Assembly (NCBI GenBank): GCA_017940005.1
Contig: JAGAZO010000007.1
Location: 1 to 64,000, forward strand
Reading direction: 5' to 3'
DNA: 64,000 nt
DNA from: Treponema sp.
GTDB taxonomy: Bacteria; Spirochaetota; Spirochaetia; Treponematales; Treponemataceae
In this document: piece after piece, positions 34,893 to 44,333 of the stretch
Layout: the number at the start of each line of letters is the position of its first letter
Position numbering within the stretch: position 1 is the stretch's first letter
Notes under the pieces: model-generated
Told to the model about the DNA's origin: nothing
What the model saw: only the letters and a program-made list of their open reading frames with translations
The model's database searches: none
Program-made: the position numbers and the translations under genes

Positions 34893-35341
34893 TCGTTCCC
34901 TCCGTATTTTTGCTGACATGCAGTATATAAATTGAGCACCTCAACGCCTGAAACTTTTTTTGACGGATTAGTATCATTTGAAATAACGCCATCAATTTTA
35001 AACTGACGAAACGCATACCAGCCAGAGCCTTTTGTAATACGGAACATAAGCCCGCCCTTTATATCCCATAATTTTGCCATAATGCGGGACAATTCTCTGA
35101 ATGATACATTGTCATCTTTATTGACATCAGCGCGTATTTGCCCCGCTTTTTGCAGCGCTTTCACTGCTTCATCATACGAAGCCAATTCATCAACAAAACC
35201 TTGATATACAGCAGAAAGATAACTCACTTCACCATACGTGGCTTTTTCTGCATCTATCATTTCTGTAACAAATGACGCTTGTTGAGCAAAAGCAAAAAGT
35301 GAAAGAGAAAACGTAAATATAAAAAGAAACATTTTTTTCAT
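34889..35341 (-). CDS. small exported protein with EF-hand-like loop
   Basis: 150 aa. Signal peptide MKKMFLFIFTFSLSLFAFAQ. In the middle, RADVNKDDNVSFRELSRIMAK reads D-x-N-x-D-x-x-x-S-x-x-E, a possible Ca2+-binding EF-hand or dockerin-like loop followed by a helix. The tail holds a single Cys (LYTACQQKYGGNE). I do not recognise a family. It is the first gene of a two-gene unit with the barrel protein and has AGAGGG 7 nt before the ATG at 35341. Confidence 0.65.
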   Translation of the reverse strand: MKKMFLFIFTFSLSLFAFAQQASFVTEMIDAEKATYGEVSYLSAVYQGFVDELASYDEAVKALQKAGQIRADVNKDDNVSFRELSRIMAKLWDIKGGLMFRITKGSGWYAFRQFKIDGVISNDTNPSKKVSGVEVLNLYTACQQKYGGNE

Positions 35342-35414
35342 AAGCAATCCCTCTATACCAAGTATACTATAAAATAACGCAGATGTCTATCGTTCCTAAA
35401 AACTGCACAAGCAG

Positions 35415-35577
35415 GCAAATTTCAATTTGCGGGCACGTACAGTTGCACGGAGTATAACTGTGCAACTGTAGGTGAGTTTCGCAGAAAACTCGAAATTAAA
35501 AACGTCGCGCCATTTCAGCGGCGTTTTTAAACATTTGGCAAGCAACACTCTGTGGCTCGGCAATATGAGCCGCAGAG
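35415..35577. repeat. five consecutive hairpins after nifJ
   Basis: The stems in order are: GCAAAT-TTCA-ATTTGC (35415-35430), TACAGTTGCAC / GTGCAACTGTA perfect 11 bp (35438-35470), GAGTTT / AAACTC (35474-35491), AAAAACGTCGC / GCGGCGTTTTT (35498-35528) and CTCTGTGGCTC / GAGCCGCAGAG (35548-35577). The third and fourth recur at 2317-2373. The fourth is a plausible nifJ terminator. No gene is seen in 35342-35743. Confidence 0.7.
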
Positions 35578-35743
35578 CACTTGCAAAAATCTGTTTAGCT
35601 AAAACTGCGCCCCGTAAGCCCATTGTATGGCACATGGCATGCTTCTACAACAAACCCGATATGTCCGCAGTTTATGAGAAGATTTGCCGCACATTCCAAA
35701 ACATGTCATGTACGGCAATAACATTTTCGACAACTTCACACTA

Positions 35744-38700
35744 TTAGAATGGGCGTTTTGCCAGGTAGTCGTATTCCTGCCAAATGCGCTTAGCTTGCGT
35801 TGTTGCCCTGTCGAGCAACATTGACGCGCGTTCAGGGTTCGCAGCCTTGAGTGCCTTGAATCGTCCTTCTGCATACATGTAATCTGCAAGCTGGTAGTTC
35901 GGCTCTTTGCTGTCAAGCTGGAACGGATTCAATCCCTGCGCAATACGGCGCGGGTCATAGCGGTACAGCGGCCATAATCCACATTCAACAGCCTGTTTTT
36001 GCAGCTTCAAGCCGTCTGTCATGTTGATAGTGTGGTTGATGCAATGCGAGTACGCAATAATCAGTGATGGACCGTCAAAGCTTTCTGCCTCGCGGATTGC
36101 CTTGATTGTTTGATTCGCGTTTGCACCCATAGCGATTTGCGCAACATAGATATAGCCGTAACTCATAGCAATCATGCCTAAGTCTTTTTTGGCAATATCT
36201 TTTCCACCTGCAGCAAATTTTGCGATTGCGCCGACAGGCGTTGCTTTAGACATTTGACCGCCTGTGTTTGAATACACTTCTGTATCGAGACAAAGGACAT
36301 TCACGTTGCGCCCCTGTGCAAGCACATGGTCAAGACCACCAAAACCGATGTCATACCCCCAGCCATCACCGCCGATAATCCAGTTGCTCTTTTTGATGAA
36401 GTTGTCTGCAAGCGAGAGCAGCTCCTTTCCAAGCGCATCTTTTGTACCTGCAAGCGCTTTTTTGAGCGCGGCAACATTTTTGCGCTGCTGGTTGATTGCT
36501 GCATCATCCGCCTGCTCCATGTTTGTAAGAAGCGCGTCGATTTCTTTCACCGCAATGCCTTTTGCTTTTGCGTTCGCTGCAACTTCGCATGCATACTGCG
36601 AAAGCTTTTCCGCAGACAAGCGCATGCCAAATCCAAACTCTGCCGCATCTTCAAAGAGCGAGTTGCTCCACACAGGACCGCAACCATTTGCATCTTTTGC
36701 GTATGGCGTTGTGGGCAAGTTGCCACCATAAATTGACGAGCAACCGGTAGCGTTTGCAATCATTGCACGGTCGCCAAACAGCTGACTGATAAGCTTGATG
36801 TACGCAGTCTCGCCGCAACCCGCACATGCGCCGCTGAACTCAAAGAGCGGGCGTTTCATTGAAAGACCTTTTGCTGTGCCAAGATTAAGCGTAGTAGCAT
36901 CGACTTCCGGCAAGCTGAGGAAGTATTCCCACGTCTTGATTTCTTGCTCTTTGTATTCAGGCGTAAACAGCTCGAGATGCAGCGACTTTGTCGGCGTCGG
37001 GCACGCATACACGCACAACCCGCAACCGGTGCAGTCTTCCGCAGAGATTGCGAGCGTAACTTTTGTGCCAGGCTTTGCGGGCTTTGCATCTGCGACTTTG
37101 AATCCTTTCGGCGCCTTTGCAGCCTGCTCGTCGGTGAGCGTTTTCATGCGAATGCACGCATGCGGACACACGAGCGCACAGTTGCCGCACTGAATGCACG
37201 TAGCAAAATCCCACGAAGAAACGCGTTCGCCAATGCCACGTTTTTCATACTGCGTCGTTGCAGTCGGGAATGTGCCATCGTTCGGAATTTTTGAAACAGG
37301 AATCTTGTCGCCTTCTTGAGCTGCCATCATGCCGAGCACATTTTTAATAAATGGCTCATCCGTATTTTTGATTGACGGCGTCATGTGCAACGTGCTGTCT
37401 GCTTTTTTGCCTTTGAGATCAACTTTTTCGACAGCGGCAAGTGCCATATCAATTGTAGAAATATTTTTCTTGACAACGTCTTGCCCCTTTTTGCCGTATG
37501 TTTTTTCGATGTATTTCTTTATATATTTGACGGCAACATCTTCTTTGAGCACGCCAGAAATTTTAAAGAACGCCGCAAGCATGACAATGTTGATGCGGTT
37601 GCCCATGCCCGCTTTCTCTGCAATCTTGAACGCGTCGATTACATAGAACTGCGCTTTCTTTTCGAGAATGCGTTTTTGCTGCTCTACGGGAAGCTCGCTC
37701 CACACCTGCTCTTTGTCGAAGCGGCTGTTGAGCAAGAAAATGCCTCCTTCTTTAAGATACTGGAGCATATCGTACACATCCATGTATGCAAACTTGTGGC
37801 ACGCAAGGAAATCCGCAGCAGTAATCAAGTACGGGCGGCGAATCGTTTTTTTGCCAAAGCGCAAGTGCGACACGGTGATGCCGCCAGATTTTTTCGAGTC
37901 GTATGAGAAATACGCCTGTGCGTTTAAATCGGGGCGCGCATCGCCGATAATCTTGATTGCAATTTTATTCGCGCCTACAGTACCGTCAGAACCAAGCCCG
38001 TAGAACATAGCTTCTGTCATGCCGCTTTCTGCAATGAAAAAGCTCGGATCATATTTAAGCGATGTCTTCGATACATCGTCGTTGATGCCGACAGTAAAGT
38101 GATTTTTTATTTTATCTTTTAATTCAAGATTTTCAAAGCACGCAATGACCATAGCAGGCGTAAATTCTTTTGACCCCAATCCATAACGACCGCCAATAAT
38201 CTGTGCCTTTCTACCGGCTTCTTCAAATGCTGTACACACATCTTCATAGAGCGGTTCTCCAAGTGAACCAGGTTCTTTTGTGCGGTCAAGCACAACGATT
38301 TTTTTTGCAGTCTCTGGAATTGCAGCGAGCAGCTTATCTGCGGCAAACGGGCGGTACAAGCGCACCTTGACTACGCCAACTTTTTTGCCCTTTTGTTTTG
38401 TTAAATATTCGACAGTTTCGTGAGCAGTATCTGCGCCAGAGCCCATGATAATCATGACAGATTTTGCATCTTTTGCTCCAACATACTCAAACAGCTTATA
38501 TTTGCGCCCAGTGATTTTTGCAAATTTTGTCATTTCTGCTTGAACGATTGCGGGCGTTGCTTTGTAAAAATTATTAACTGTTTCGCGTGTCTGGAAATAC
38601 ACGTCTGGATTCTGAGATGTGCCGCGAATTGACGGAGACTCTGGATTCAAACCGCGCGCACGATGCTCTCGCACAAGGTCGTCATCAATCATCTGATGCA

Positions 38701-39277
38701 TTTCGTCAAATGAAATTTCATCATATTTTTGAACTTCGTGAGATGTGCGGAAGCCATCAAAAAAATGAAGGAATGGAACGCGAGAACGCAATGTTGCTGC
38801 ATGCGCAATGACTGCCATATCCTGTGCTTCCTGAACAGAGTTTGATGCGAGCATTGCCCAGCCAGTTTGACGGCACGCCATGACGTCAGAGTGATCACCA
38901 AAAATTGACAGTGCACTTGTTGCAATCGCACGTGCAGCAATGTGGAACACTGTACTTGTCAGCTCGCCTGCAATCTTGTACATGTTTGGAATCATGAGGA
39001 GCAAGCCTTGTGAAGCAGTAAATGTGGAGCTTAACGCACCGGCGGTAAGCGCACCGTGCACAGCTCCAGCCGCGCCTGCTTCAGATTGCATTTCGACAAC
39101 TGTGGGAACTGTACCCCAGATGTTTTTTTCACCTTTTGCTGACAAGTCGTCAGCAACCTCTCCCATGGGACTGGACGGAGTAATCGGATAAATAGAAATT
39201 ACCTCGCTCAGCGCATGCGCAACGCGGCCGACAGCTGTGTTACCATCGAGCGTCACTTTCTGTTCTTTTGTTGCCAT
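35744..39277 (-). CDS. nifJ: pyruvate:ferredoxin (flavodoxin) oxidoreductase
   Basis: 1177 aa, the single-chain form. It converts pyruvate and CoA to acetyl-CoA and CO2 and reduces ferredoxin or flavodoxin, the central step of anaerobic pyruvate use. Domains in order: N-terminal thiamine domain (IYPITPSSPMGEVADDLSA), a middle gamma-type domain, a two-cluster ferredoxin insert (CIQCGNCALVCPHACI and CTGCGLCVYACPTP), then the ACAGCGET cluster ligands and GGDGWGYDIGFGGLDHVLA with NTGGQMSKATP for thiamine diphosphate and Mg2+. GAGGA precedes the ATG. Monocistronic; a hairpin array follows. Confidence 0.97.
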   Translation of the reverse strand: MATKEQKVTLDGNTAVGRVAHALSEVISIYPITPSSPMGEVADDLSAKGEKNIWGTVPTVVEMQSEAGAAGAVHGALTAGALSSTFTASQGLLLMIPNMYKIAGELTSTVFHIAARAIATSALSIFGDHSDVMACRQTGWAMLASNSVQEAQDMAVIAHAATLRSRVPFLHFFDGFRTSHEVQKYDEISFDEMHQMIDDDLVREHRARGLNPESPSIRGTSQNPDVYFQTRETVNNFYKATPAIVQAEMTKFAKITGRKYKLFEYVGAKDAKSVMIIMGSGADTAHETVEYLTKQKGKKVGVVKVRLYRPFAADKLLAAIPETAKKIVVLDRTKEPGSLGEPLYEDVCTAFEEAGRKAQIIGGRYGLGSKEFTPAMVIACFENLELKDKIKNHFTVGINDDVSKTSLKYDPSFFIAESGMTEAMFYGLGSDGTVGANKIAIKIIGDARPDLNAQAYFSYDSKKSGGITVSHLRFGKKTIRRPYLITAADFLACHKFAYMDVYDMLQYLKEGGIFLLNSRFDKEQVWSELPVEQQKRILEKKAQFYVIDAFKIAEKAGMGNRINIVMLAAFFKISGVLKEDVAVKYIKKYIEKTYGKKGQDVVKKNISTIDMALAAVEKVDLKGKKADSTLHMTPSIKNTDEPFIKNVLGMMAAQEGDKIPVSKIPNDGTFPTATTQYEKRGIGERVSSWDFATCIQCGNCALVCPHACIRMKTLTDEQAAKAPKGFKVADAKPAKPGTKVTLAISAEDCTGCGLCVYACPTPTKSLHLELFTPEYKEQEIKTWEYFLSLPEVDATTLNLGTAKGLSMKRPLFEFSGACAGCGETAYIKLISQLFGDRAMIANATGCSSIYGGNLPTTPYAKDANGCGPVWSNSLFEDAAEFGFGMRLSAEKLSQYACEVAANAKAKGIAVKEIDALLTNMEQADDAAINQQRKNVAALKKALAGTKDALGKELLSLADNFIKKSNWIIGGDGWGYDIGFGGLDHVLAQGRNVNVLCLDTEVYSNTGGQMSKATPVGAIAKFAAGGKDIAKKDLGMIAMSYGYIYVAQIAMGANANQTIKAIREAESFDGPSLIIAYSHCINHTINMTDGLKLQKQAVECGLWPLYRYDPRRIAQGLNPFQLDSKEPNYQLADYMYAEGRFKALKAANPERASMLLDRATTQAKRIWQEYDYLAKRPF

Positions 39278-39304
39278 TGCATTTTCCTCAATTTGTTAAA
39301 ATTA

Positions 39305-39440
39305 TTGAATCACCAACCTCGCTGCAGCGAGGTATGATGTTCTCTAAAGGTATTGCAGTCGGCTTTCATACCTTTTTTGCGACGCAACTTCGCAACGAAG
39401 TTTCGAGCAGCATCGGGGTATGAAACCCTCCGCACGAATC
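39305..39440 (+). repeat. dispersed repeat, partial copy D
   Basis: Contains CCTCGCTGCAGCGAGG, an inverted pair AACTTCG/CGAAGTT (39388-39404), ATCGGGGTATGAAACCCTCC and CGCACGAATCA. The last part matches copies A and B; the GCTGCAGCGAGGT module also resembles 21195-21215. No gene in this stretch. Confidence 0.55.
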
Positions 39441-39608
39441 AAAGTGAGCCAATTCGCGTTTTTTATTGTACACCTGTTCGTGCAGATTGACAAGTAGGAA
39501 ACTAAAAATTAGCAAATGCTTATTATGGTTTTTGCGATTTGTTCCTTTAACAAATTTATGCACTGTGCCAACACGATAAAAATTGTTGCATACAGCTTTT
39601 ATCATTAA

Positions 39609-39790
39609 GCGGAAAGCTCTACACCTATTTCAAACGGCTTTGTGATGAGCACAAATTTATTGATGCGCTCAAACATCTTGAAACCATTCTTTGCATTCAC
39701 CAAGCTGTTTATCTCGCTGTTGTACAACTTTTGAATGTCGTCGAAGGCAAGCAAGTTTTCGTATGTGTCATACTGGATGCCGTTTTCAGC
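39609..39790 (-). pseudogene. duplicated fragment of the fadD 3' region
   Basis: These 182 bases match 40297-40478 inside fadD with about ten differences by eye. On the minus strand they encode a 60-residue piece (ENGIQYDTYENLLAFDDIQK to FEIGVELSA) and then hit TAA at 39605-39607, where the real FadD continues for 25 residues. Almost all differences are silent. No start codon or N-terminal region exists, so it is a remnant. Confidence 0.9.
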
Positions 39791-39960
39791 AGGTCAGATT
39801 ATTTGGGAAGGCAGTTCAGCAACTGGATTAAGCAGCAGAGCCTTTTTGAGATTGATGGCGAAGAACCCGCGCTTTTCTCGATAGCCAGTTCAAAGAGAAT
39901 ACAGATGAAGATTTTATCAGCTCTAAAGAAAGCCCTGTTTTGAAAGGCATCGAGGCAAAA
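39791..39960 (+). other. unrecognised segment between the fadD remnant and the XRE gene
   Basis: Open in one frame as QFSNWIKQQSLFEIDGEEPA..., ending at 39943, and in another as FKENTDEDFISSKESPV running into the XRE gene without its own start. This looks like the frameshifted end of a lost upstream gene, possibly a toxin or the N-terminal part of the regulator. I recognise no family. Confidence 0.3.
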
Positions 39961-40158
39961 ATGACGGCAGCTGATATTCTTTCTATCTGTCGTGAAAACA
40001 AGGGGTTTACGCAAAAGCGGCTTTCAGAAATGACCGGGATTGCAATCCCAAATATTTCACAAATGGAAAACGGACGCAGGAAAATCGGAAAAATGAACGC
40101 TAAAAAACTGACAGATGCGCTTGACTGTGATGCAGCAGATTTTTTTATGTATCTATAA
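39961..40158 (+). CDS. small XRE-family helix-turn-helix protein
   Basis: 65 aa, a complete HTH_3/XRE domain: ILSICRENKGFTQKRLSEMTGIAIPNISQMENGR, cited as CRENKGFTQKRLSEMTG and IPNISQMENGRRKIG, with the final helices KKLTDALDCDAADFF. Proteins of this size are often antitoxins of HigBA-like pairs; no intact toxin gene is adjacent. The ATG at 39961 has a weak GAGG 6 nt upstream; a TTG at 39940 would add 7 residues. It lies between the fadD remnant and the true fadD 3' end, so it arrived with or caused the duplication. Confidence 0.75.
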   Translation: MTAADILSICRENKGFTQKRLSEMTGIAIPNISQMENGRRKIGKMNAKKLTDALDCDAADFFMYL

Positions 40159-40214
40159 ATCACCGCGAAAAATGGCTATTACTCACGTGAACGAAGAGTC
40201 AGATTATCAAAAAA

Positions 40215-42131
40215 TCATATATCCGAAGCAAACATCGCCTTTATCTCTTTGCGGTAGATTTCGCTTATTCTAAAGCGCATGATTTCTTGCTTTGCGGAAA
40301 GCTCTACGCCTATTTCAAACGGCTTTGTGATGAGCACAAATTTGTTGATGCGCTCAAACATTTTGAAGCCGTTCTTTGCATTCACCAAGCTGTTTATCTC
40401 GCTGTTGTACAACTTTTGAATGTCATCAGAGGCAAGCAAGTTTTCGTATGTGTCGTACTGGATGCCGTTTTCGGCAGCGTAGCCTTTTACTTCATCCTCA
40501 TTCACAAGTATGAGTGCGCCCAAGAATCGCTCGTCCTGTCCGACAGCAACTGCCGCAGTAACATAGCGCGACTCTTGCAGCTTTTGTTCAATGGGAAGCG
40601 GTTCAATATTTTCGCCGCCGCGAAGTACAATCGTGTCTTTCATGCGCCCTTTCAAAACTATTTCGTCGTGAATAGTCAATATGCCTATGTCGCCCGTGTC
40701 AAACCAGCCGTCAACAGTCATCACTTTTTGCGTAAGGTCGGGACGCTTATAGTAGCCTTTCATAACTGTGCCGCCTTTTATTTGCACTACGCCCTGCTTG
40801 CATCGTCCAAGCACAAAACCGTCCGCATCTACAATGCGCGCCTTTACGCCGCGAATAGGCGAGCCGACGTTGCCAAATACGGGAGCTGCAATGTGGCGCA
40901 CAGACACAACAGGCGCTGTCTCCGTAAGCCCGTAGCCTTCGACAACTTTTATGCCGAGCGCCCAAAAGAATTCGTCGATGTTGTGCGGATACGCGCCGCC
41001 GCCTGCAATGCCTCCGCGGAAATTTTTTCCGAGCATCACTTTGATTTTGCGGAACACGAGCACATTTCCGAGCAGTTTAAGCGGATACAGCACAAGCCAC
41101 GGAATGACGAGCACAATCCACATGAGCGCAAAATAGTCAGGTCCAAAGCGACTGTTCTGGCGGAACAGTATTCTGTGCATGCGGCTGTGCACGAGCGCAA
41201 CGCCCACAAAAAATCTGAACAGCGCGTACACAACTCCGCCCGTCTTGCGCATTTTAGAATAGATGCCGTCGTAAATCGCTTCAAACACGCGCGGGACAGC
41301 AGGCATAAGATGCGGATTGATTTTTTTGAAATCTGCCAACATGATGCTCCCGACCGGTTTTGAATAGCAAACCGCAGCACCCTGCACAAAGACAACATAC
41401 TCGCACAAACGTTCAAACACGTGCCACACAGGAAGCACGCACAACGCGCGTTCGCCGGGATTAAGATAAATGCGCTCTTGCAATTCGTCGAGCTGCGTCA
41501 AAAAATTGCCGTGTGAAAGCTCAACGCCTTTTGGCGTGCCTGTCGTTCCCGACGTAAAGATAATGCACGCCGTATCGTCTCGCGCACCTTTTTCAAGTTC
41601 AGCCTCTATTTCCGCACGGTGCTCGATATTGTGCTTTTTGCCTTCGTTGAGCATGTCGCTAAAAAGATGCAGCGTTATCTTCTCTTTTGCAACATCGGCA
41701 GCGAGCGCACTGTCAACTTCATCAAAAGAAATGATGTGCTGCACATGCGGCAAGTCGCTCCGAATAGAAAGCAGCTTTTTTACCTGCGCAGAATTCTCTG
41801 CAATCACTATAGCGCATTCAGTAAACGAAAGGATGTAGCGCAAATCGCTGATAGTCGCATCGCAGCCGCGCGGCACGTCAACAGCACCGAGCGTCATAAT
41901 GCCCATGCTCGCCTGCTCCCATTCTTTGCGGTTATCAGAAATAAACCCTATTGTTTGGGTGCGCTCAACGCCGAGCAGCTTGAGCGCGGCGGCAAAATCA
42001 AGCGCAAGTTCATACAGTTCGCGGTATAAAACAGGCTCAAAAACACCTTCTGTATTTTTCGAATACTGCGCTGCAATCTCCGGATAGTCGCTGGCAGTTT
42101 TTCTGAGCATTTTCGGCAACGTCTGTTCCAT
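40215..42131 (-). CDS. fadD: long-chain acyl-CoA synthetase (AMP-forming)
   Basis: 638 aa. It activates fatty acids with ATP and CoA. The AMP-binding signature is IIFTSGTTGTPKGVELSHGN; GYGLTETAPVVS, GWFDTGDIG and the hinge GRMKDTIVLRGGENIEP follow in order. Residues about 275-345 include hydrophobic stretches (MWIVLVIPWLVLYPLKLL) that may hold it at the membrane, as in other spirochete members. AGGGGT lies 5 nt before the ATG. The last third of the gene is partly duplicated 690 bp downstream. Confidence 0.93.
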   Translation of the reverse strand: MEQTLPKMLRKTASDYPEIAAQYSKNTEGVFEPVLYRELYELALDFAAALKLLGVERTQTIGFISDNRKEWEQASMGIMTLGAVDVPRGCDATISDLRYILSFTECAIVIAENSAQVKKLLSIRSDLPHVQHIISFDEVDSALAADVAKEKITLHLFSDMLNEGKKHNIEHRAEIEAELEKGARDDTACIIFTSGTTGTPKGVELSHGNFLTQLDELQERIYLNPGERALCVLPVWHVFERLCEYVVFVQGAAVCYSKPVGSIMLADFKKINPHLMPAVPRVFEAIYDGIYSKMRKTGGVVYALFRFFVGVALVHSRMHRILFRQNSRFGPDYFALMWIVLVIPWLVLYPLKLLGNVLVFRKIKVMLGKNFRGGIAGGGAYPHNIDEFFWALGIKVVEGYGLTETAPVVSVRHIAAPVFGNVGSPIRGVKARIVDADGFVLGRCKQGVVQIKGGTVMKGYYKRPDLTQKVMTVDGWFDTGDIGILTIHDEIVLKGRMKDTIVLRGGENIEPLPIEQKLQESRYVTAAVAVGQDERFLGALILVNEDEVKGYAAENGIQYDTYENLLASDDIQKLYNSEINSLVNAKNGFKMFERINKFVLITKPFEIGVELSAKQEIMRFRISEIYRKEIKAMFASDI

Positions 42132-42394
42132 AAGAATACCCCTCGTTTTTATATGACAAATTTTACATTTTTGTAATATTGATTATAGCCGCAAATAGCA
42201 CCAAGCGCAAGTGATACCCAGCCTCTCGCAGCGCAAGGATGTATCGCCATACAGGGCAAGCGACTTATCGCCATGCGCAAAGCAAGCGATTTTCAGCATG
42301 GAATTGCAGCGCATGATGAGCACATTGTCTCGCGCACGCAGCAAGCAAATTGCCAAAACATTGCCCAGTCTTCCCTTCACAGAATAAAACGAAA
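42132..42394. other. intergenic region between fadD and flaB
   Basis: No gene. 42190-42310 holds repeated GCAAGCGA and ATCGCCAT words resembling the dispersed hairpin DNA elsewhere in the window. The fadD promoter should lie at 42140-42180 (CATATAAA near 42150). Confidence 0.3.
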
Positions 42395-42429
42395 AACGGG
42401 GCTGTCCGTTCTTTTCGGACAGCCCCGTT
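42395..42429 (-). terminator. flaB terminator
   Basis: A perfect 14-bp stem AACGGGGCTGTCCG / CGGACAGCCCCGTT with the T run after it on the minus strand. It is one of the strongest terminators in the window and fits a highly expressed gene. Confidence 0.9.
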
Positions 42430-42461
42430 CAATCTATCGGTTTCTACCGTCTACCACGACT

Positions 42462-43322
42462 TCACCGAAGTAAGCTCAGCACATTCTGGCTCGATTGGTT
42501 CGCCTGCGCAATCATTGCCGTGCCTGCTTGTGAGAGCACATTGTCTCTCGTGAAGTTCACCGTTTCTTTTGCCATGTTGCTGTCACGGATGCGGCTCTCA
42601 GATGCCTGCAAGTTCTCCGCGCCAACATCAAGACCTACGATTGTCTTTTCAAGACGGTTTTGATATGCACCTAAATCTGCACGCTGCTTGTTGATTTTTT
42701 TGATTGCTTCATCGAGCGTACCGATTGCACGGTTTGCTTCTTCTGGCGTTTCAAGCGTCATGATTGACTCGTCGCCAATATTGCGAAGTCCCAGCGCCAT
42801 TGCAGACATGGTGCCGATGTACACTTGCGTGCGCTGGTCCATGTTCGCGCCAATGTGGAACCACATTGAACCCGTCACCGTGTTTTCTCCAGTTGGGCGT
42901 GCAAATCGGCCAGTGAGCATGTTCATGCCGTTGAACTGTGCCGCGCTCGCAATGCGGTCAACTTCAGCGATGAGCGAAGAAACTTCAACTTGAATATACA
43001 TGCGGTCTTCCGAGCTATAGATACCGTTGGAAGCCTGAACTGCAAGTTCGCGGATGCGCTGAATGATGTCAGTCGTTTCCTGCAAATAGCCTTCTGTTGT
43101 CTGAATAAAGCTGATGCCATTCTGTGCGTTCGTGGAAGCCTGATTCAAACCGCGAATCTGACTGCGCATTTTTTCAGAAACTGCCAATCCAGAAGCATCA
43201 TCTCCTGCACGGTTTATTCTCATACCAGATGACAGCTTTTCCATGTCTTTCTGTTGGGAAACCTCCGTGAGTCCCTCAGCGCGAGTTGCAAACATAGCGC
43301 TCATATTGTGATTGATAACCAT
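42462..43322 (-). CDS. flaB: flagellin FlaB, periplasmic flagellar filament core
   Basis: 286 aa, the spirochete FlaB length. It starts [20 protein letters not shown], has the conserved D0/D1 segment [20 protein letters not shown] and ends [18 protein letters not shown]. There is no signal peptide; the export apparatus moves it to the periplasmic filament. AAGGAG lies 6 nt before the ATG, behind a sigma-28-like promoter and a structured leader. Monocistronic. Confidence 0.97.
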   Translation of the reverse strand: MVINHNMSAMFATRAEGLTEVSQQKDMEKLSSGMRINRAGDDASGLAVSEKMRSQIRGLNQASTNAQNGISFIQTTEGYLQETTDIIQRIRELAVQASNGIYSSEDRMYIQVEVSSLIAEVDRIASAAQFNGMNMLTGRFARPTGENTVTGSMWFHIGANMDQRTQVYIGTMSAMALGLRNIGDESIMTLETPEEANRAIGTLDEAIKKINKQRADLGAYQNRLEKTIVGLDVGAENLQASESRIRDSNMAKETVNFTRDNVLSQAGTAMIAQANQSSQNVLSLLR

Positions 43323-43354
43323 AGTATTCTCCTTAACAAAAGCTTGGTATCAGA

Positions 43355-43388
43355 CAAACCGTTTTGGTTTGTGCAAGGCATGTGCCTT
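43355..43388 (-). promoter_or_regulatory. hairpins in the flaB mRNA leader
   Basis: Two small stem-loops lie in the leader: CAAACC/GGTTTG (43355-43371) and AAGGC/GCCTT (43375-43388). They may stabilise the message or serve as a regulator binding site; CsrA-type control of flagellin is known in other spirochetes, but no clear GGA-in-loop site is seen here. Confidence 0.4.
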
Positions 43389-43397
43389 ACATTTTTT

Positions 43398-43424
43398 ATA
43401 TCGGTATACAACGAAAAGAGTTTA
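43398..43424 (-). promoter_or_regulatory. sigma-28 (FliA)-type promoter of flaB
   Basis: TAAA (complement of 43421-43424), a 16-bp spacer and CCGATAT (complement of 43398-43404), close to the TAAA-N15-GCCGATAA consensus. The leader is about 70 nt. Confidence 0.75.
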
Positions 43425-43640
43425 GCTTTTTTTATGATTTTTTTTGGCTTGCTGCGGGAAGAGTCCGCCCCTGCACCACTCGCCGTCCTCGTCGCCCGCT
43501 TTCCGTTTCTTCAAAAATACAAGCGTGTTTCCAGCGGGCTCCTGCGGTCGGTGCGTGCATACGCACGCATGGTTACGGGTCGGCGCAGGCGGCATTCACA
43601 TCGTACGCAGATTTACGGCTTGCTTGCATCGTGGCGCGCC

Positions 43641-44048
43641 TTATTTTGGCTCGTATTTGCAACACGCTGTACAACCAGTAATAATGACGTGTTTTTTGCC
43701 GTCTTTTGTCTTATTAAAAAGGCGCGCCACGAGATGCCCGTCTGCCTGCACTTCGCTGTGGCACACTGGACACACGCGCCGTATACCTGGTTCCGGGCGC
43801 GGATAGCAGTGCGGGCATCCAAGAATGATGCACCGCTGGTCATTTACCGTCATAGGGCGAAATACGCGCGAAAACAAATCCTCTTTATAGAGCGGCGAAG
43901 TGCAGAGCGGACAATTCGCAAACGAAAACGATTTCTTTTTGTTTGTTGATGCAGCGACCACATTTTTATTAATTAATAATTTAATAAAATAACGCAACGC
44001 AAAGATGATGATGAGTACGGCAATGCCCATAAAAACATAATCGAGCAT
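43641..44048 (-). CDS. membrane-anchored multi-CxxC zinc-ribbon-like protein
   Basis: 135 aa. One N-terminal membrane segment (VFMGIAVLIIIFALRYFIKLLI) is followed by a cytoplasmic-looking part with CPLC, CPHC, CPVC and a final CTACC. These CxxC knuckles should hold one or two Zn2+ ions. I know no function; the combination looks lineage-specific. TATACT ends 6 nt before the ATG and no ribosome binding site is visible. The end lies 318 bp upstream of flaB, same strand. Confidence 0.7.
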   Translation of the reverse strand: MLDYVFMGIAVLIIIFALRYFIKLLINKNVVAASTNKKKSFSFANCPLCTSPLYKEDLFSRVFRPMTVNDQRCIILGCPHCYPRPEPGIRRVCPVCHSEVQADGHLVARLFNKTKDGKKHVIITGCTACCKYEPK

Positions 44049-44054
44049 ACGATG

Positions 44055-44083
44055 AGTATATCAGATTATGCATGAAAAAAGAA
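44055..44083 (-). promoter_or_regulatory. promoter of the zinc-ribbon gene, leaderless type
   Basis: TTCTTT (complement of 44078-44083), a 17-bp spacer and TATACT (complement of 44055-44060), ending 6 nt before the ATG at 44048. Confidence 0.45.
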
Positions 44084-44204
44084 ATGGGGCGTTGCGGGGA
44101 ACGCTTGTGATACGCCTTTTCCCCGCTAGAAAGGGGTATGGCGAAAACCGCGTGCGGGTTGAGACTAGGGGAAAGGCTTTTCCCCTTATCAACAGCGTTG
44201 CTGC

Positions 44205-44318
44205 AAGCATCGGGACATATTGTTCTCTAAAGATATGCTCGCTGCATGTAAACGGCTAGTAAGACAATTCCCTACAGTTCGTATCACAAAATGATGTATT
44301 AAACGTTCGCACAAATAA
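44205..44318 (+). repeat. dispersed repeat, degenerate copy C
   Basis: Shares AATTCCCTACAGTTCGTATC, ATCACAAAATGATGTATTAAA and TTCGCACAAAT with copies A and B, with many substitutions. It fills the gap after glmS. Confidence 0.5.
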
Positions 44319-44333
44319 AGCGCATGAAGCCAT

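Noticed and set aside
35472-35747. 91-aa + strand frame after nifJ
   Set aside because: It runs through the hairpin array, has no family pattern and lacks a ribosome binding site.
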